From the NCBI RefSeq assembly GCF_012027725.1, contig NZ_SJOU01000003.1:62001-126000 (forward strand): 64,000 bases of DNA, read 5' to 3'. Of the stretch, positions 35,555-43,864 are shown piece after piece. The notes beneath the pieces are model-generated. The model was not told the DNA's origin, made no database searches, and saw nothing but the letters and a program-made list of their open reading frames with translations. This stretch comes from Olsenella sp. SW781. GTDB lineage: Bacteria; Actinomycetota; Coriobacteriia; Coriobacteriales; Atopobiaceae. Made by a program: the position numbers and the translations under genes. How positions within the stretch are numbered: position 1 is the first letter of the stretch; every line of letters begins with the position of its first letter.

Positions 35555-37528
35555 CTACTTGTCGAGGCCGCTCTGCTCGGGAGGCAGGGGCTTCTTCAGC
35601 AGGGAGAGCACGAGGCATCCCACCGCCGCGCCCGCGGCGAGCGCGATCAGGTACTGCACGGGGTTGGTGATCACGGCGATCACCCAGGCGCCGCCGTGCG
35701 GGGCGGGGCTGGCGCAGCCGAGGAGCATGGAGAGCCCGCCGGCCGTGGCCGAGCCCGCGATGCAGGCGGGAAGGACGCGCAGCGGGTCTGCCGCGGCGAA
35801 GGGGATGGCGCCCTCCGTGATGAACGAGAGGCCCATGACGTAGTTCACCAGGCCCGCCTTGCGGTCCGCCTCGGTCCAGCGGTTCTTGAAGAGCGTGGTG
35901 GAGAGCGCGATCGCAAGCGGCGGGACCATGCCGCCCGCCATGACGGCCGCCATGATCATGTTGCCGGTCACCGTCTGCTCGGCGAGCGCCGCGGTGCCGA
36001 AGACGTAGGCCGCCTTGTTGATGGGGCCGCCCATGTCGGTGGCCTGCATGCCGGCCACGATGATGCCCAGGAGCACGATGGAGGTCCCGGAGAGGCCGTT
36101 CAGGAAGCCGGAGAGCGCGGAGTTGATGGCGCCCATGACTGGGTTCACGCCCATCATGACGAGGCTCGTGAGAAAGACGCCGAGGACCGGGTAGAGCAGG
36201 ATAGGCTTGATGCCCTCGAGCGAGGACGGCAGCTTCTCGAGCGCGCGCTCGAGACCCAGCACGAGGTAGCCGGCGACGAAGCCCGCGAGAAGGGCGCCCA
36301 GGAAGCCGCCGGAGACGAGGGCGGCCTGCGCCTCGGCGTCCATGGCCGAGGAGAGGTAGCCGAGCGTGTAGCCCTGCTTGGCGATCCAGCCGCCCACAAA
36401 GCCCGCGGCAAGGCCGGGACGGTCGGCAATCGACATCGCGATGTAGCCCGCGAGGATGGGCAGCATGAAATTGAAGGCCTGGTTGCCGGCCACGTTGAAG
36501 AAGGCCGCAACCGGGGTGGAGTGGCCGTAGGCGCTCGTGCCGAGGCCCGGCTGATCGAGCAGGAACGAGAGCGCCATCAGGATGCCTCCGCCCACCACGA
36601 AGGGCAGCATGTGGGAGACGCCGTTCATGAGGTGCTTGTAGACCTGACGCCCCACGCCCTCGCCCTCGGCAGCCGCGGGCGAGGCGGCGCCGCCCTGGGC
36701 GTGGCAGATGGGGGCGCGGCCCTCCATCACGATGTTGATGAGCTCCCCGGGCTCGTTGATGCCGCGGGTGACGGAGCAGGAGTAGAGCGGCTTTCCGTCA
36801 AAGCGCGCGAGGTCCACGTTCTTGTCGGCCGCGATGATCACGCCGCGCGCGCCGGCCACGTCCTGCGCGGTGATGACGTTCTTGGCGCCGCCCTGGCCCT
36901 GGGTTTCGACCTTGATGCGCACGCCCATCTCCGCGGCCTTCTTTTCGAGGGCCTCGGCGGCCATGTAGGTGTGGGCGATGCCCGTGGGGCAGGCCGTGAT
37001 CGCAAGCACGTCGTAGCCCGCGGCGTCGCGCGCGGCGGCGCCGGCGGCCTTGGCCTCCTCCTCGGCGCGGTGCCGGTCCTCCTCGGCGTCCACGAGGGCG
37101 CGGAACTCCGCCGGGGTCTTCGCTGCGCGCAGGGCCGCGCAGAAGTCGGCGTCGAGAAGCAGCGTGGAGAGGCGGCTCAGCACCTCGAGGTGCGTGTTGG
37201 CCTCCCCCTCCGGCGCCGCGATGAGGAAGAGCAGCGTCGCCGGCTCCCCGTCGAGCGACTGGTAGTCCACGCCCGCGGGCACGGTCATGGCCGCGAGGCC
37301 GGGCGCGGAGACGGCGGCCGTCTTGGCGTGCGGGATTGCGATGCCGTCGCCGAGGCCCGTGGAGAACTGCGCCTCGCGCTCGCGAACGGCCGCGGCGTAG
37401 CCCGCCTTGTCGGCGACGTTGCCGCCCTTCGCCATGAGGTCGACGAGCTCGTCGATGGCCTCGTCCTTGGATGCCGGCGCACCCCCGATCCTGATCGACT
37501 CAGGCTTGAGCAGGTCCGTGATTCTCAT
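35555..37528 (-). CDS. fruA: PTS fructose transporter, EIIABC
   Basis: Three-domain fructose permease that phosphorylates fructose to fructose 1-phosphate during uptake. EIIA covers about 1-150 with His67 in GIAIPHAKT; EIIB about 172-275 with Cys180 in AITACPTGIAHTYMA; EIIC from about 290 to the end has about nine membrane segments, with FITEGAIPFAAADP near 580. The full domain set in one chain (657 residues) needs only general EI and HPr. It follows fruK by 131 bases, a gap with an A/T-rich tract and a TGACGTCA repeat. Confidence 0.94.
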   Translation of the reverse strand: MRITDLLKPESIRIGGAPASKDEAIDELVDLMAKGGNVADKAGYAAAVREREAQFSTGLGDGIAIPHAKTAAVSAPGLAAMTVPAGVDYQSLDGEPATLLFLIAAPEGEANTHLEVLSRLSTLLLDADFCAALRAAKTPAEFRALVDAEEDRHRAEEEAKAAGAAARDAAGYDVLAITACPTGIAHTYMAAEALEKKAAEMGVRIKVETQGQGGAKNVITAQDVAGARGVIIAADKNVDLARFDGKPLYSCSVTRGINEPGELINIVMEGRAPICHAQGGAASPAAAEGEGVGRQVYKHLMNGVSHMLPFVVGGGILMALSFLLDQPGLGTSAYGHSTPVAAFFNVAGNQAFNFMLPILAGYIAMSIADRPGLAAGFVGGWIAKQGYTLGYLSSAMDAEAQAALVSGGFLGALLAGFVAGYLVLGLERALEKLPSSLEGIKPILLYPVLGVFLTSLVMMGVNPVMGAINSALSGFLNGLSGTSIVLLGIIVAGMQATDMGGPINKAAYVFGTAALAEQTVTGNMIMAAVMAGGMVPPLAIALSTTLFKNRWTEADRKAGLVNYVMGLSFITEGAIPFAAADPLRVLPACIAGSATAGGLSMLLGCASPAPHGGAWVIAVITNPVQYLIALAAGAAVGCLVLSLLKKPLPPEQSGLDK

Positions 37529-37663
37529 GTTCTCTCCTTCCTTTCGTGCATTTAATTTAATATTTTATCTATACGGGAGGAGCTCCCCCGTCGTGACCGC
37601 CTCTGGCCGCCGCGCTCGGCGCGGTCGTGCCAAATAAACCTGACGTCAGTGGCGTGACGTCAG
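37529..37663 (-). promoter_or_regulatory. Gap between fruK and fruA with A/T-rich tract and hairpin
   Basis: On the minus strand an imperfect hairpin (37591-37573) is followed by an A/T-only-like tract (about 37570-37546) with GATAAAAT, then AAGGAAGGAG before fruA. This could hold a fruA promoter. Two direct copies of GACGTCAGTGGCG occur at 37643-37670, running over the fruK stop; the segment CACTGACGTCAGGTTTATTT is a variant of the repeat at 54.3 and 60.8 kb. Confidence 0.5.
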
Positions 37664-38565
37664 TGGCGCGTGGCGAGCAGCGCCTCGACCTCGGGCCTCG
37701 TGGCCAGGTGGTCGGAGAACGCGCTGGCTGACCCCGTGGCGAGTGCCATCTTGAAGGCGGTCTCGTAGCTGCCGGTCTCCATCAGGCCCGCGAGGAAGCC
37801 GGCGACGGAGGAGTCGCCCGCGCCCACGGAGTTGACCACGGTGCCCTTGGCGGCGGGGCTCTGGAAGACCTCGCCCGTCTCGGCCACGAGCACGCCGCCC
37901 TCCCCCGCCATCGAGACGAGCACGTTGGCGGCGCCCATCTTCTGGAGCCGGCGCGCGTACGGCACGACCTCGTCGCGCGCGCGCAGCGTCACGCCGAAGA
38001 TGTCCCCGAGCTCGTGGTTGTTGGGCTTCACAAGGAAGGGGCGGTACCGCAGCACGCGCGTGAGCAGGTCCTTCTCGGCGTCCACGACGACTCGCACGCC
38101 GCGGCCCTGGAGGCGCTCCATGATGCGCTCGTACATGTCGTGCGGCAGCGCGGCGGGCACGGAGCCGGAGATGACGAGCGTGTCACCCTCGCCCAGCGCG
38201 TCCAGCTTGGCGAGAAGGACCTCGACGTCCTTCTCGGCGATCTTGGGGCCCATGCCGTTGAGCTCGGTCTCCTCGTTGCTCTTGACCTTGGCGTTGATGC
38301 GCGTCATGCCCTCCGCCACGCGGATGAAGTCGGTCTCGACGCCCGCCTCGGCGCACAGGCGGCAGAGCTCGTCGCCCGTGAAGCCCGCCACGAAGCCGAG
38401 CGCGCGGCTCGCGTGCCCGAGGTTGCCGAGCACGATGGAGACGTTCACGCCCTTGCCCCCGGGCAGGATCTTCTCGTAGGTGGTGCGGTTGATGACGCCC
38501 AGGCGCATGTCGTCCACGCGGACGATGTAGTCGAGCGACGGGTTGAACGTGACGGTGCAGATCAC
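37660..38565 (-). CDS. fruK: 1-phosphofructokinase (PfkB family)
   Basis: Phosphorylates fructose 1-phosphate, the product of FruA, to fructose 1,6-bisphosphate. The 301-residue protein has the family's VTFNPSLDYIV start, PGGKGVNVSIVLGNLG and the catalytic VGAGDSSVAGFLAG near the end. It overlaps fruR by four bases (ATGA). Three CGAGAAGGAC decamers fall in its coding sequence (38068, 38211, 38227). Confidence 0.94.
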   Translation of the reverse strand: MICTVTFNPSLDYIVRVDDMRLGVINRTTYEKILPGGKGVNVSIVLGNLGHASRALGFVAGFTGDELCRLCAEAGVETDFIRVAEGMTRINAKVKSNEETELNGMGPKIAEKDVEVLLAKLDALGEGDTLVISGSVPAALPHDMYERIMERLQGRGVRVVVDAEKDLLTRVLRYRPFLVKPNNHELGDIFGVTLRARDEVVPYARRLQKMGAANVLVSMAGEGGVLVAETGEVFQSPAAKGTVVNSVGAGDSSVAGFLAGLMETGSYETAFKMALATGSASAFSDHLATRPEVEALLATRH

Positions 38566-39311
38566 AGCGACACCTCCATGACGTTGTCGAAGCTCCGGTA
38601 CTCCTCGGGGACGTCCCCGCAGGTGACTATCGTGGCGTCGCAGAAGTCCGCGAACGTGACGAGGCTCGTGCGGCCGAGCTTGGAGGCGTCGGCGAGCACG
38701 TAGCGCCGGGTCGTGCGCTCCAGGGAGACCCGCTTGACCATGGCCTCGTTGGGCTCGGGCGTGGTGAGGCCCGCCTCCGGCGTGATGCCGTTGGAGCCCC
38801 AGAACCCCAGCGTGAAGTGGAGCTTGGAGAGGGCGTCGAGGGCGCCGGGCCCCACGAGCGCCTCGGTGGCGCTCTTGAGCTCGCCGCCGAGGACCGTCAC
38901 GGAGAGGCCGCGGGCCGCCAGGCGGATGGCGTGCGAGACCGAGTCGGTCACGTAGCCGGCGCGCGTGGGGGGCAGCAGGTCGAGCAGGATCTCCGTGGTG
39001 GAGCCGGCGTCGAGGTAGACGAAGTCGTCGGGCTGGACCAGCGCGGCGGCGTGCGCGCAGATGGCGCGCTTCTCCTCGTCGTGCAGGCCGTGGCGCTCCC
39101 CCAGCGTGAGGTCGCGCGTGAGGTGCGCCGACTCGCGGGTGGTGGCGCCGCCGTGAACCTTGACCAGCTGGTGGGCCTGGTCGAGCTTGTCGAGGTCGCG
39201 GCGGATGGTGGACTCTGAGGTCTCGAGCGCGGCGGCGAGCTCGGGCACGGTGACAGTCCCGCGCAGGCGCACCATATCGACGATGCGCGCGTGGCGCTCC
39301 TCTGCCAGCAT
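38562..39311 (-). CDS. fruR: DeoR/GlpR-type repressor of the fructose operon
   Basis: A 249-residue DeoR-family regulator. The N-terminal winged helix-turn-helix is typical (LAEERHARIVDMVRLRGTVT then SESTIRRDLDKLD), and the DeoR sensor domain shows DAGSTTEILLDLLP and the C-terminal GITPEAGLTTP. It lies between the oxidoreductase gene and fruK, so it probably responds to fructose 1-phosphate and controls this operon. Its site may be in the phased repeat tract upstream of 40396. Confidence 0.9.
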   Translation of the reverse strand: MLAEERHARIVDMVRLRGTVTVPELAAALETSESTIRRDLDKLDQAHQLVKVHGGATTRESAHLTRDLTLGERHGLHDEEKRAICAHAAALVQPDDFVYLDAGSTTEILLDLLPPTRAGYVTDSVSHAIRLAARGLSVTVLGGELKSATEALVGPGALDALSKLHFTLGFWGSNGITPEAGLTTPEPNEAMVKRVSLERTTRRYVLADASKLGRTSLVTFADFCDATIVTCGDVPEEYRSFDNVMEVSL

Positions 39312-39313
39312 GG

Positions 39314-40396
39314 CTACTCCTCCTCGGGGTAGGTGACGCCCCAGTCGGCGCGCAGGCGCGTCATGAGGTCCATCACGTCGGACGCGGTGTCGATGAGGCA
39401 GGCGGCCTGGGCGTCGCCCGCGACGGCGCGCTCGAGGTCGGCCATCTCGTAGCAGAGGGCGTAGCCCTCGACGCCGGCACGCACGGCCTCGCGGCGGCCG
39501 TCTGCGGTCCACACGATCGTGGCGGTGTCGGCGCGCGGGTACTCCGTCACCTCGACGTAGCAGCGGTCGAAGGAGATGACCGCGCGCTTGGGCTGCTTGG
39601 AGTGGAGCGTGAGCGCGATGACGCCGAGCTGGCCCTCGACGTTGCGGCAGACGATGCCGCCCGCCTCGTCCACGCCTGTGACGGCGAGGTTGCCGAGCGA
39701 GACCACCTCCTCGGGCTGGCTCGCCATGAAGAGGCGCATGATGCTGAGCGCGTAGACCCCGATGTCGAGCATCGCGCCGCCGGCGAGGCCCCGGTTGTAG
39801 AAGCGGTTGGTGAGGTCCCCGTACTCCTTGTAGGAGCCAAAGCTGACCTGCGCGAGGTTCATGCGGCCGAACTCCCCCGCGTCCGCGCGACGCCGGAGCT
39901 CCCGATAGAGCGGCATGTGCAGGATCGTCGTGGCATCCATGAGCACGACGCCGTTGGCGGCGGCGAGGGCGCGGGCCTCGGCGAGCTCGGCGGAGTTGAG
40001 CGTGATGGACTTCTCGCAGAGCACGTGCTTGCCCGCCGCGAGGGCGCCGCGCAGGTAGCGGATGTGCGTGTTGTGCGGGGTGGTGATGTAGACGGCGTCC
40101 ACCTCGGGGTCGGCGTAGAGCTCCTCGGCCGTGTCGTAGACGCGCTCCACGCCATGCCTCTCGGCAAAGGCGACGGCCTTCTCGCGGGTGCGGTTGGCAA
40201 CGCCGTGCAGGTGGCGACCGGCGAGCGCGAGCGAGGTCGCCATCTGGTTGGCGATGACACCGCAGCCGATCACGGCCCAGCGGAGCTCGGGCGCGGTGAA
40301 GACGTCGTCGGGGAACGGGCGATTCTCGATGGCCTCGAAGGCGGCGGCTGCCGCGGCGGCGGCGTCGAGCGGGGCGTTCTTCTCGGTGTCTGACAT
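39314..40396 (-). CDS. Gfo/Idh/MocA family oxidoreductase
   Basis: NAD(P)-dependent sugar or polyol dehydrogenase-like protein, 360 residues. The Rossmann domain has WAVIGCGVIANQMATSL (about 40-56), the TTPHNTHI motif and the family lysine in HVLCEKSITLN; a C-terminal Gfo/Idh domain follows. It is the first gene of the run that continues with fruR, fruK and fruA, three bases before fruR. The substrate is unknown; a role in feeding a sugar into the fructose route is an inference. Confidence 0.85.
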   Translation of the reverse strand: MSDTEKNAPLDAAAAAAAAFEAIENRPFPDDVFTAPELRWAVIGCGVIANQMATSLALAGRHLHGVANRTREKAVAFAERHGVERVYDTAEELYADPEVDAVYITTPHNTHIRYLRGALAAGKHVLCEKSITLNSAELAEARALAAANGVVLMDATTILHMPLYRELRRRADAGEFGRMNLAQVSFGSYKEYGDLTNRFYNRGLAGGAMLDIGVYALSIMRLFMASQPEEVVSLGNLAVTGVDEAGGIVCRNVEGQLGVIALTLHSKQPKRAVISFDRCYVEVTEYPRADTATIVWTADGRREAVRAGVEGYALCYEMADLERAVAGDAQAACLIDTASDVMDLMTRLRADWGVTYPEEE

Positions 40397-40425
40397 GGGT
40401 CCTCCTGCCGTTCTGGTCCTACCCT

Positions 40426-40545
40426 ACGATTGTCATTTTTGCGCAATTTCTTCCATTTGTACGCAACTCTACGCATTCTAGCGGTAAGCGGTATGAAAAT
40501 GACCATAAACGGTCATAAGTACGCATTTCTGCGCATTTTCACGCA
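40426..40545 (-). promoter_or_regulatory. Twelve-unit phased repeat, candidate operator array
   Basis: On the minus strand twelve 10 bp units run without a break; the consensus of the best units is TGCGNANAAA. TGCG begins units at 40545, 40535, 40525, 40475, 40465 and 40445, and other units keep TG and A runs. An inverted TGACC/GGTCA pair spans 40500-40515. The phase puts every half-site on one face of the helix, and the phased A-tracts should bend the DNA. It ends 30 bases before the oxidoreductase start, so it probably controls that operon. Confidence 0.7.
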
Positions 40546-40609
40546 TGCTTGGATGTTCCGCGCCGTCAGCAGACGACGCGCGGGGCGAGAAGGACGCGCA
40601 ATCTCGGAT

Positions 40610-41780
40610 GTGGCCCCTAACGAGCGGCATAGTTAGTCATCCGCTCCCTCGTCGCCTCGGCGATCGCCGCCGCGACCCACTCCTCGTTCTCCCTCTTCTC
40701 CCTCCGCGCGTTCCTGAACCTCCTGCCCGGCCCCTGGGCGGAGAACGTCGAGGAGAGGAGCTCGGCCCTCGGCACGTGCCCGCGCGCGGCCTCGCCCAGC
40801 AGCTCCGAGGCGATCCCGGGCCCTCCCGGCGCGCGGTGCGAGTACCTCCAGCAGAACTCGTCCACGAAGCCCTGGAGCCTCGTCGCCGAGAGGCCGTGGT
40901 AGGTCCCCTGGACGTAGGCGCGCAGGTTCGAGATCACCTTGTGCGCCAGGCGCAGCCACGTCCCCGGCGCGCCGCCCGAGGGCGACCTGCCGGCCTCGGC
41001 GCGCGGCCACGACGCGACCGCGCAGCCTATGGGCAGGAAGCCGTCGAAGCGCACGCGGGCGAGCACGCTGACGCGGGCGCGGAGGAACTCCCGGTAGGAG
41101 CCCGCCGCCACGTCGGAAGCGACCCTGGCCGAGCAGCGGCCCGGGCCCCCGGGGCCGCCGGCCTCGACGGCGACGAGCAGGGGGACCTTCCCGCAGCCGC
41201 GGCCCACCCTCCCGGCGACCGTCGCCCCCAGGTACATCTCGTCGACCTCGACGGTCCCGTCAAGCCGCTTGAACCGACTCCGATCTGGCCATGGCGCCCC
41301 GGAGGCGCAGCAGCACGTAGCCGGCGGTGCGCTCGGAGACCCCGAGGTGCCTCGCGAGCTCGATCGCGGAGACCCCGCGCTTGGAGTGCGTCATCAGGTA
41401 GGCGGAGAGGAACCACTTCACGAGCGGCAGCTTGGTGCCCCTCATCGCGGTGCCCGCCGTCACCGAGAACTGCCTGGAGCAGCGCGTGCACTGCCACTTG
41501 TGGGACCGCCCCTTCACCCGCGAGCACCTGGCGTGCCCGCACGCCGGGCACAGGAACCCGTCAGGGAACATCCTGCGCAGAAGCTCCTCCTCGCAGGCCT
41601 CCTCGGTCCCGAAGCGCGCCATCCACTCGATCAGGGTCCCGTCCCCGCCGTTTGCCGCCGCCACGTCCCTGCCCGTCATGCTCGCCATCGCGACCTCCCT
41701 ACGCCGTCGTGCCCCTCGCTGCGAGCGTACGCCGGCGACCGGACAGAAACTCAGGGGCTATGCTTCTCGTTAGGGGCCAC
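40610..41780 (-). mobile_element. IS1595-like insertion sequence
   Basis: A 1171 bp element with 15-base perfect terminal inverted repeats: GTGGCCCCTAACGAG at 40610-40624 and its complement at 41766-41780. A 10-base direct repeat AATCTCGGAT flanks it immediately (40600-40609 and 41781-41790) and is the target duplication. The transposase stop codon falls inside the left inverted repeat. The perfect ends show that insertion was recent. The uninterrupted target lay 55 bases beyond the phased repeat tract. Confidence 0.9.
40617..41688 (-). pseudogene. IS1595-family transposase, frameshifted
   Basis: Two frames together give one transposase. The first (41688-41260, 142 residues) has the N-terminal zinc ribbon (CPACGHARC, then CTRCSRQF) and the HTH region (IELARHLGVSERTAGY), and ends early. 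The second continues from about 41280 with RFKRLDGTVEVDEMYLGA, the start of the ISXO2-like DDE domain, and runs to 40617. A one-base change of frame around 41270-41310 explains the break. I see no slippery run, so an inactivating mutation is more likely than programmed frameshifting. Confidence 0.85.
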
Positions 41781-42080
41781 AATCTCGGATATCCGGACAT
41801 CTGCGGTTACGCGTGACAAACTTGAAACTTCCCGATGCGCAAGCTCGGAAAAGGGGCCGGAATGACGGCAAACCCCAGGCTGCGCGTTCTCTCGCGAACG
41901 CGCAGCCTGGGGTTTGCGAACATCGCAGGTTGCGCATGCGGGCCTCGCGCGACGCGGTCGGCAATCCGGCGGCAGGATCAGACGCCCGCATGGCGAGAAG
42001 AACGGGAACGCCGACAAAGGAGGCGGGCCCCGGACGAGTCCGGGGCCCGCGTCAGCTCGGGGCGATGGGGCTCTCCTCCC
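41781..42080. repeat. Gene-free stretch with hairpin between the IS and nanE
   Basis: A perfect inverted repeat has 22-base arms at 41868-41889 and 41896-41917 around TCTCGC; its arm starts GCAAACCCCAGGCTGCGC. A CGAGAAGAAC variant of the decamer is at about 41993. The right end holds the nanE terminator. No gene is seen. Confidence 0.75.
42023..42050 (-). terminator. Terminator of the sialic-acid operon
   Basis: A 13 base-pair perfect stem (42050-42038 with 42035-42023) with a two-base loop lies 31 bases after the nanE stop. The U tract is weak (CTCCTTTG follows), but stem strength and position fit a terminator. Confidence 0.7.
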
Positions 42081-42767
42081 CTACTCGATCGCGGCGCGGA
42101 ACCAGCTGGTGAGCGAGGTGGGGTGCGTGATGCCGGTGCCCACGACGACGGCCCAGGCGCCTGCGTCGATGGCGGTCTTGGCGTCGGCTGGGGTGTGGAC
42201 GTGCCCCTCGCAGATGATCGGGTAGTCGGGGAACTCCGAGGTCGCCTGCTTGAGCAGCGGCACGTCGGGGCCGTCCTCGAGCGTGGTGTCGATGGCGGCC
42301 TTGTTGTGGGAGAGCGTCGTGGAGACGAGGTCGCAGCCGCAGGCGACGGCACGGCGGATGTCCTCGATGGTCATGCAGTCGGCCATGATGAGGACGTCGC
42401 TCTGGGCGCGGATGGCCTCGACGGTCTCCTCGAAGGTGCGGCCGTCCGGGCGCGGGCGGTCGGTGGCGTCGAGGGCCACCACGTCGGCGCCGGCGTTCAC
42501 GCAGGCCATGGCGTGGCGCAGCGTGGGCGTGATGTAGACGCCCTCGTGGCCCTCCTTCCACAGGCCGATGACGGGGATCTCCACGCGGCCCTTGATGGCG
42601 GCGATGTCGGAGAGGCCCTGGCAGCGGATGGCGGCGGCGCCGCCGAGCTCGCAGGCGCGCGACATCTGGGCCATGGTCTCGGGGTGGCGCAGCGGCTCGC
42701 CGGGATAGGCCTGGACGGAGACGATGAGCTTCCCCTTGAGGGACTGGACGAGCGGTGAGATGGGCAT
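42081..42767 (-). CDS. nanE: N-acylmannosamine-6-phosphate 2-epimerase
   Basis: Converts ManNAc-6-P to GlcNAc-6-P in sialic-acid catabolism. The 228-residue TIM-barrel protein has KGKLIVSVQAYPGEPL, GAAAIRCQG, IPVIGLWKEG and the central ADCMTIEDIRRAVACG, all NanE blocks. ATG 42767 follows GGAGGAACC. It is last in the locus SBP-permeases-ATPases-nanA-nanK-nanE. nagA and nagB, needed next, are not in the window. Confidence 0.94.
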   Translation of the reverse strand: MPISPLVQSLKGKLIVSVQAYPGEPLRHPETMAQMSRACELGGAAAIRCQGLSDIAAIKGRVEIPVIGLWKEGHEGVYITPTLRHAMACVNAGADVVALDATDRPRPDGRTFEETVEAIRAQSDVLIMADCMTIEDIRRAVACGCDLVSTTLSHNKAAIDTTLEDGPDVPLLKQATSEFPDYPIICEGHVHTPADAKTAIDAGAWAVVVGTGITHPTSLTSWFRAAIE

Positions 42768-42800
42768 GGTTCCTCCTTCGTGTGCCAACCACGTCAGGTT

Positions 42801-42893
42801 CGCTGGGGCGTGCAAAAGGGACAGTCACTTTTGCACGACTGACCGTTAGCAGGGGGCGTGCAAAAGTGACTGTCCCTTTTGCACGCCCCAGCG
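42801..42893. repeat. Inverted repeat with 37-base arms between nanK and nanE
   Basis: Perfect arms at 42801-42837 and 42857-42893, loop of 19 bases. Each arm itself contains a smaller palindrome (GTGCAAAAG facing CTTTTGCAC). It ends three bases from the nanK stop (42897-42899) and could stop transcription or protect the upstream message. Confidence 0.9.
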
Positions 42894-42896
42894 GGG

Positions 42897-43856
42897 CTAG
42901 TCGGAGACCTCGGCGTAGCCGGACTTCACGAAGTTCTCCGCGGCGCCGACGAGCGGGGCGTCGCCGCCGAGCTCGCCGCCCACGATGGGCGTGGTGGCCA
43001 CGGGCGGCATGGCCTGGCCCCTGAAGGCCTCGGCCATGGCGTCGGACCAGTCGGGGCCGCACTGCGCGACGGAGCCGGAGAGGATCACGACGTCCGGGTC
43101 GAGCATGTTGCACATGCTGCCCAGGACCTCGCCGAGGGCGCGGCCCGCCCGGGCCTCGGCGGCCTTGGCGGCCGCATCGCCCGCGGCGGCGCGGCGGTCG
43201 ATCTCCGCGCCGTCCATCGGCGTGCCGTCGGGCTTCTCGGCGTCGCCGCCCTGGCGCACGTACTCGCGGATGATGCCGGGGCCGGCGGCGATGGGCTCGA
43301 GATGGCCGGTCGCCCCGCAGGAGCAGGGCACGCCCGCCGCGGCCGGGCAGCAGACGTGGCCGATGTGGCCGGCCTCGTCGTGCGCGCCGAGCATGATCTT
43401 GCCGTACTCGACGAACGCGCCGCCGATGCCGGTGCCCACGGCCGCCACGAGGCAGCTCTTCTTGTCGCGGCCGCCGCCCCAGCGGGCCTCGCCCAGCGCG
43501 TGGGCGTGGACGTCGTTGAGGACGCGGCACGGCAGGCCGGTCGCGGCGGTGACCTCGGCGCCAAGGTGGGTGCCGCCCCAGCCGGGCATGAGCTCGTTGG
43601 CGAAGGTGATGTCGCCGTTGCGGGGGTTGACCACGCCGGCGGACGAGATCCCCACGCCCACGGGCTTCTCGCCTGCGCGCTCGATGGCGGCCCTCACCTG
43701 GGCGATAACCGTCGCGAGGACGTGGTCGCCGCCCTCCATGGCCTCGGTGGGAACCTTCTCGACCTTCTCGATGACGGGGCTCTCCCCTCCCAGGGTGACG
43801 AGCCCGCACGCGATCTTGGTGCCGCCGATGTCGACGGCGACGATGGTCTGGCTCAT
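42897..43856 (-). CDS. nanK: ROK family kinase, likely N-acetylmannosamine kinase
   Basis: Sugar kinase of 319 residues placed between nanA and nanE, so ManNAc is the likely substrate. The ATP loop AVDIGGTKIACGLV opens it, the catalytic Asp is in VLNDVHAHALGEARW, and EAGHIGH is the ROK zinc-binding His region. The zinc motif reads CSCGATGHLE, where the ROK consensus CXCGXXGCXE has a third Cys; here it is His. A glucokinase activity cannot be excluded from sequence. Confidence 0.88.
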   Translation of the reverse strand: MSQTIVAVDIGGTKIACGLVTLGGESPVIEKVEKVPTEAMEGGDHVLATVIAQVRAAIERAGEKPVGVGISSAGVVNPRNGDITFANELMPGWGGTHLGAEVTAATGLPCRVLNDVHAHALGEARWGGGRDKKSCLVAAVGTGIGGAFVEYGKIMLGAHDEAGHIGHVCCPAAAGVPCSCGATGHLEPIAAGPGIIREYVRQGGDAEKPDGTPMDGAEIDRRAAAGDAAAKAAEARAGRALGEVLGSMCNMLDPDVVILSGSVAQCGPDWSDAMAEAFRGQAMPPVATTPIVGGELGGDAPLVGAAENFVKSGYAEVSD

Positions 43857-43864
43857 GGTTCCTC

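Noticed and set aside
41240-41310. Programmed ribosomal frameshift in the IS transposase
   Set aside because: No slippery run or following stem is visible, and IS1595 elements normally have one frame; a mutation is simpler.
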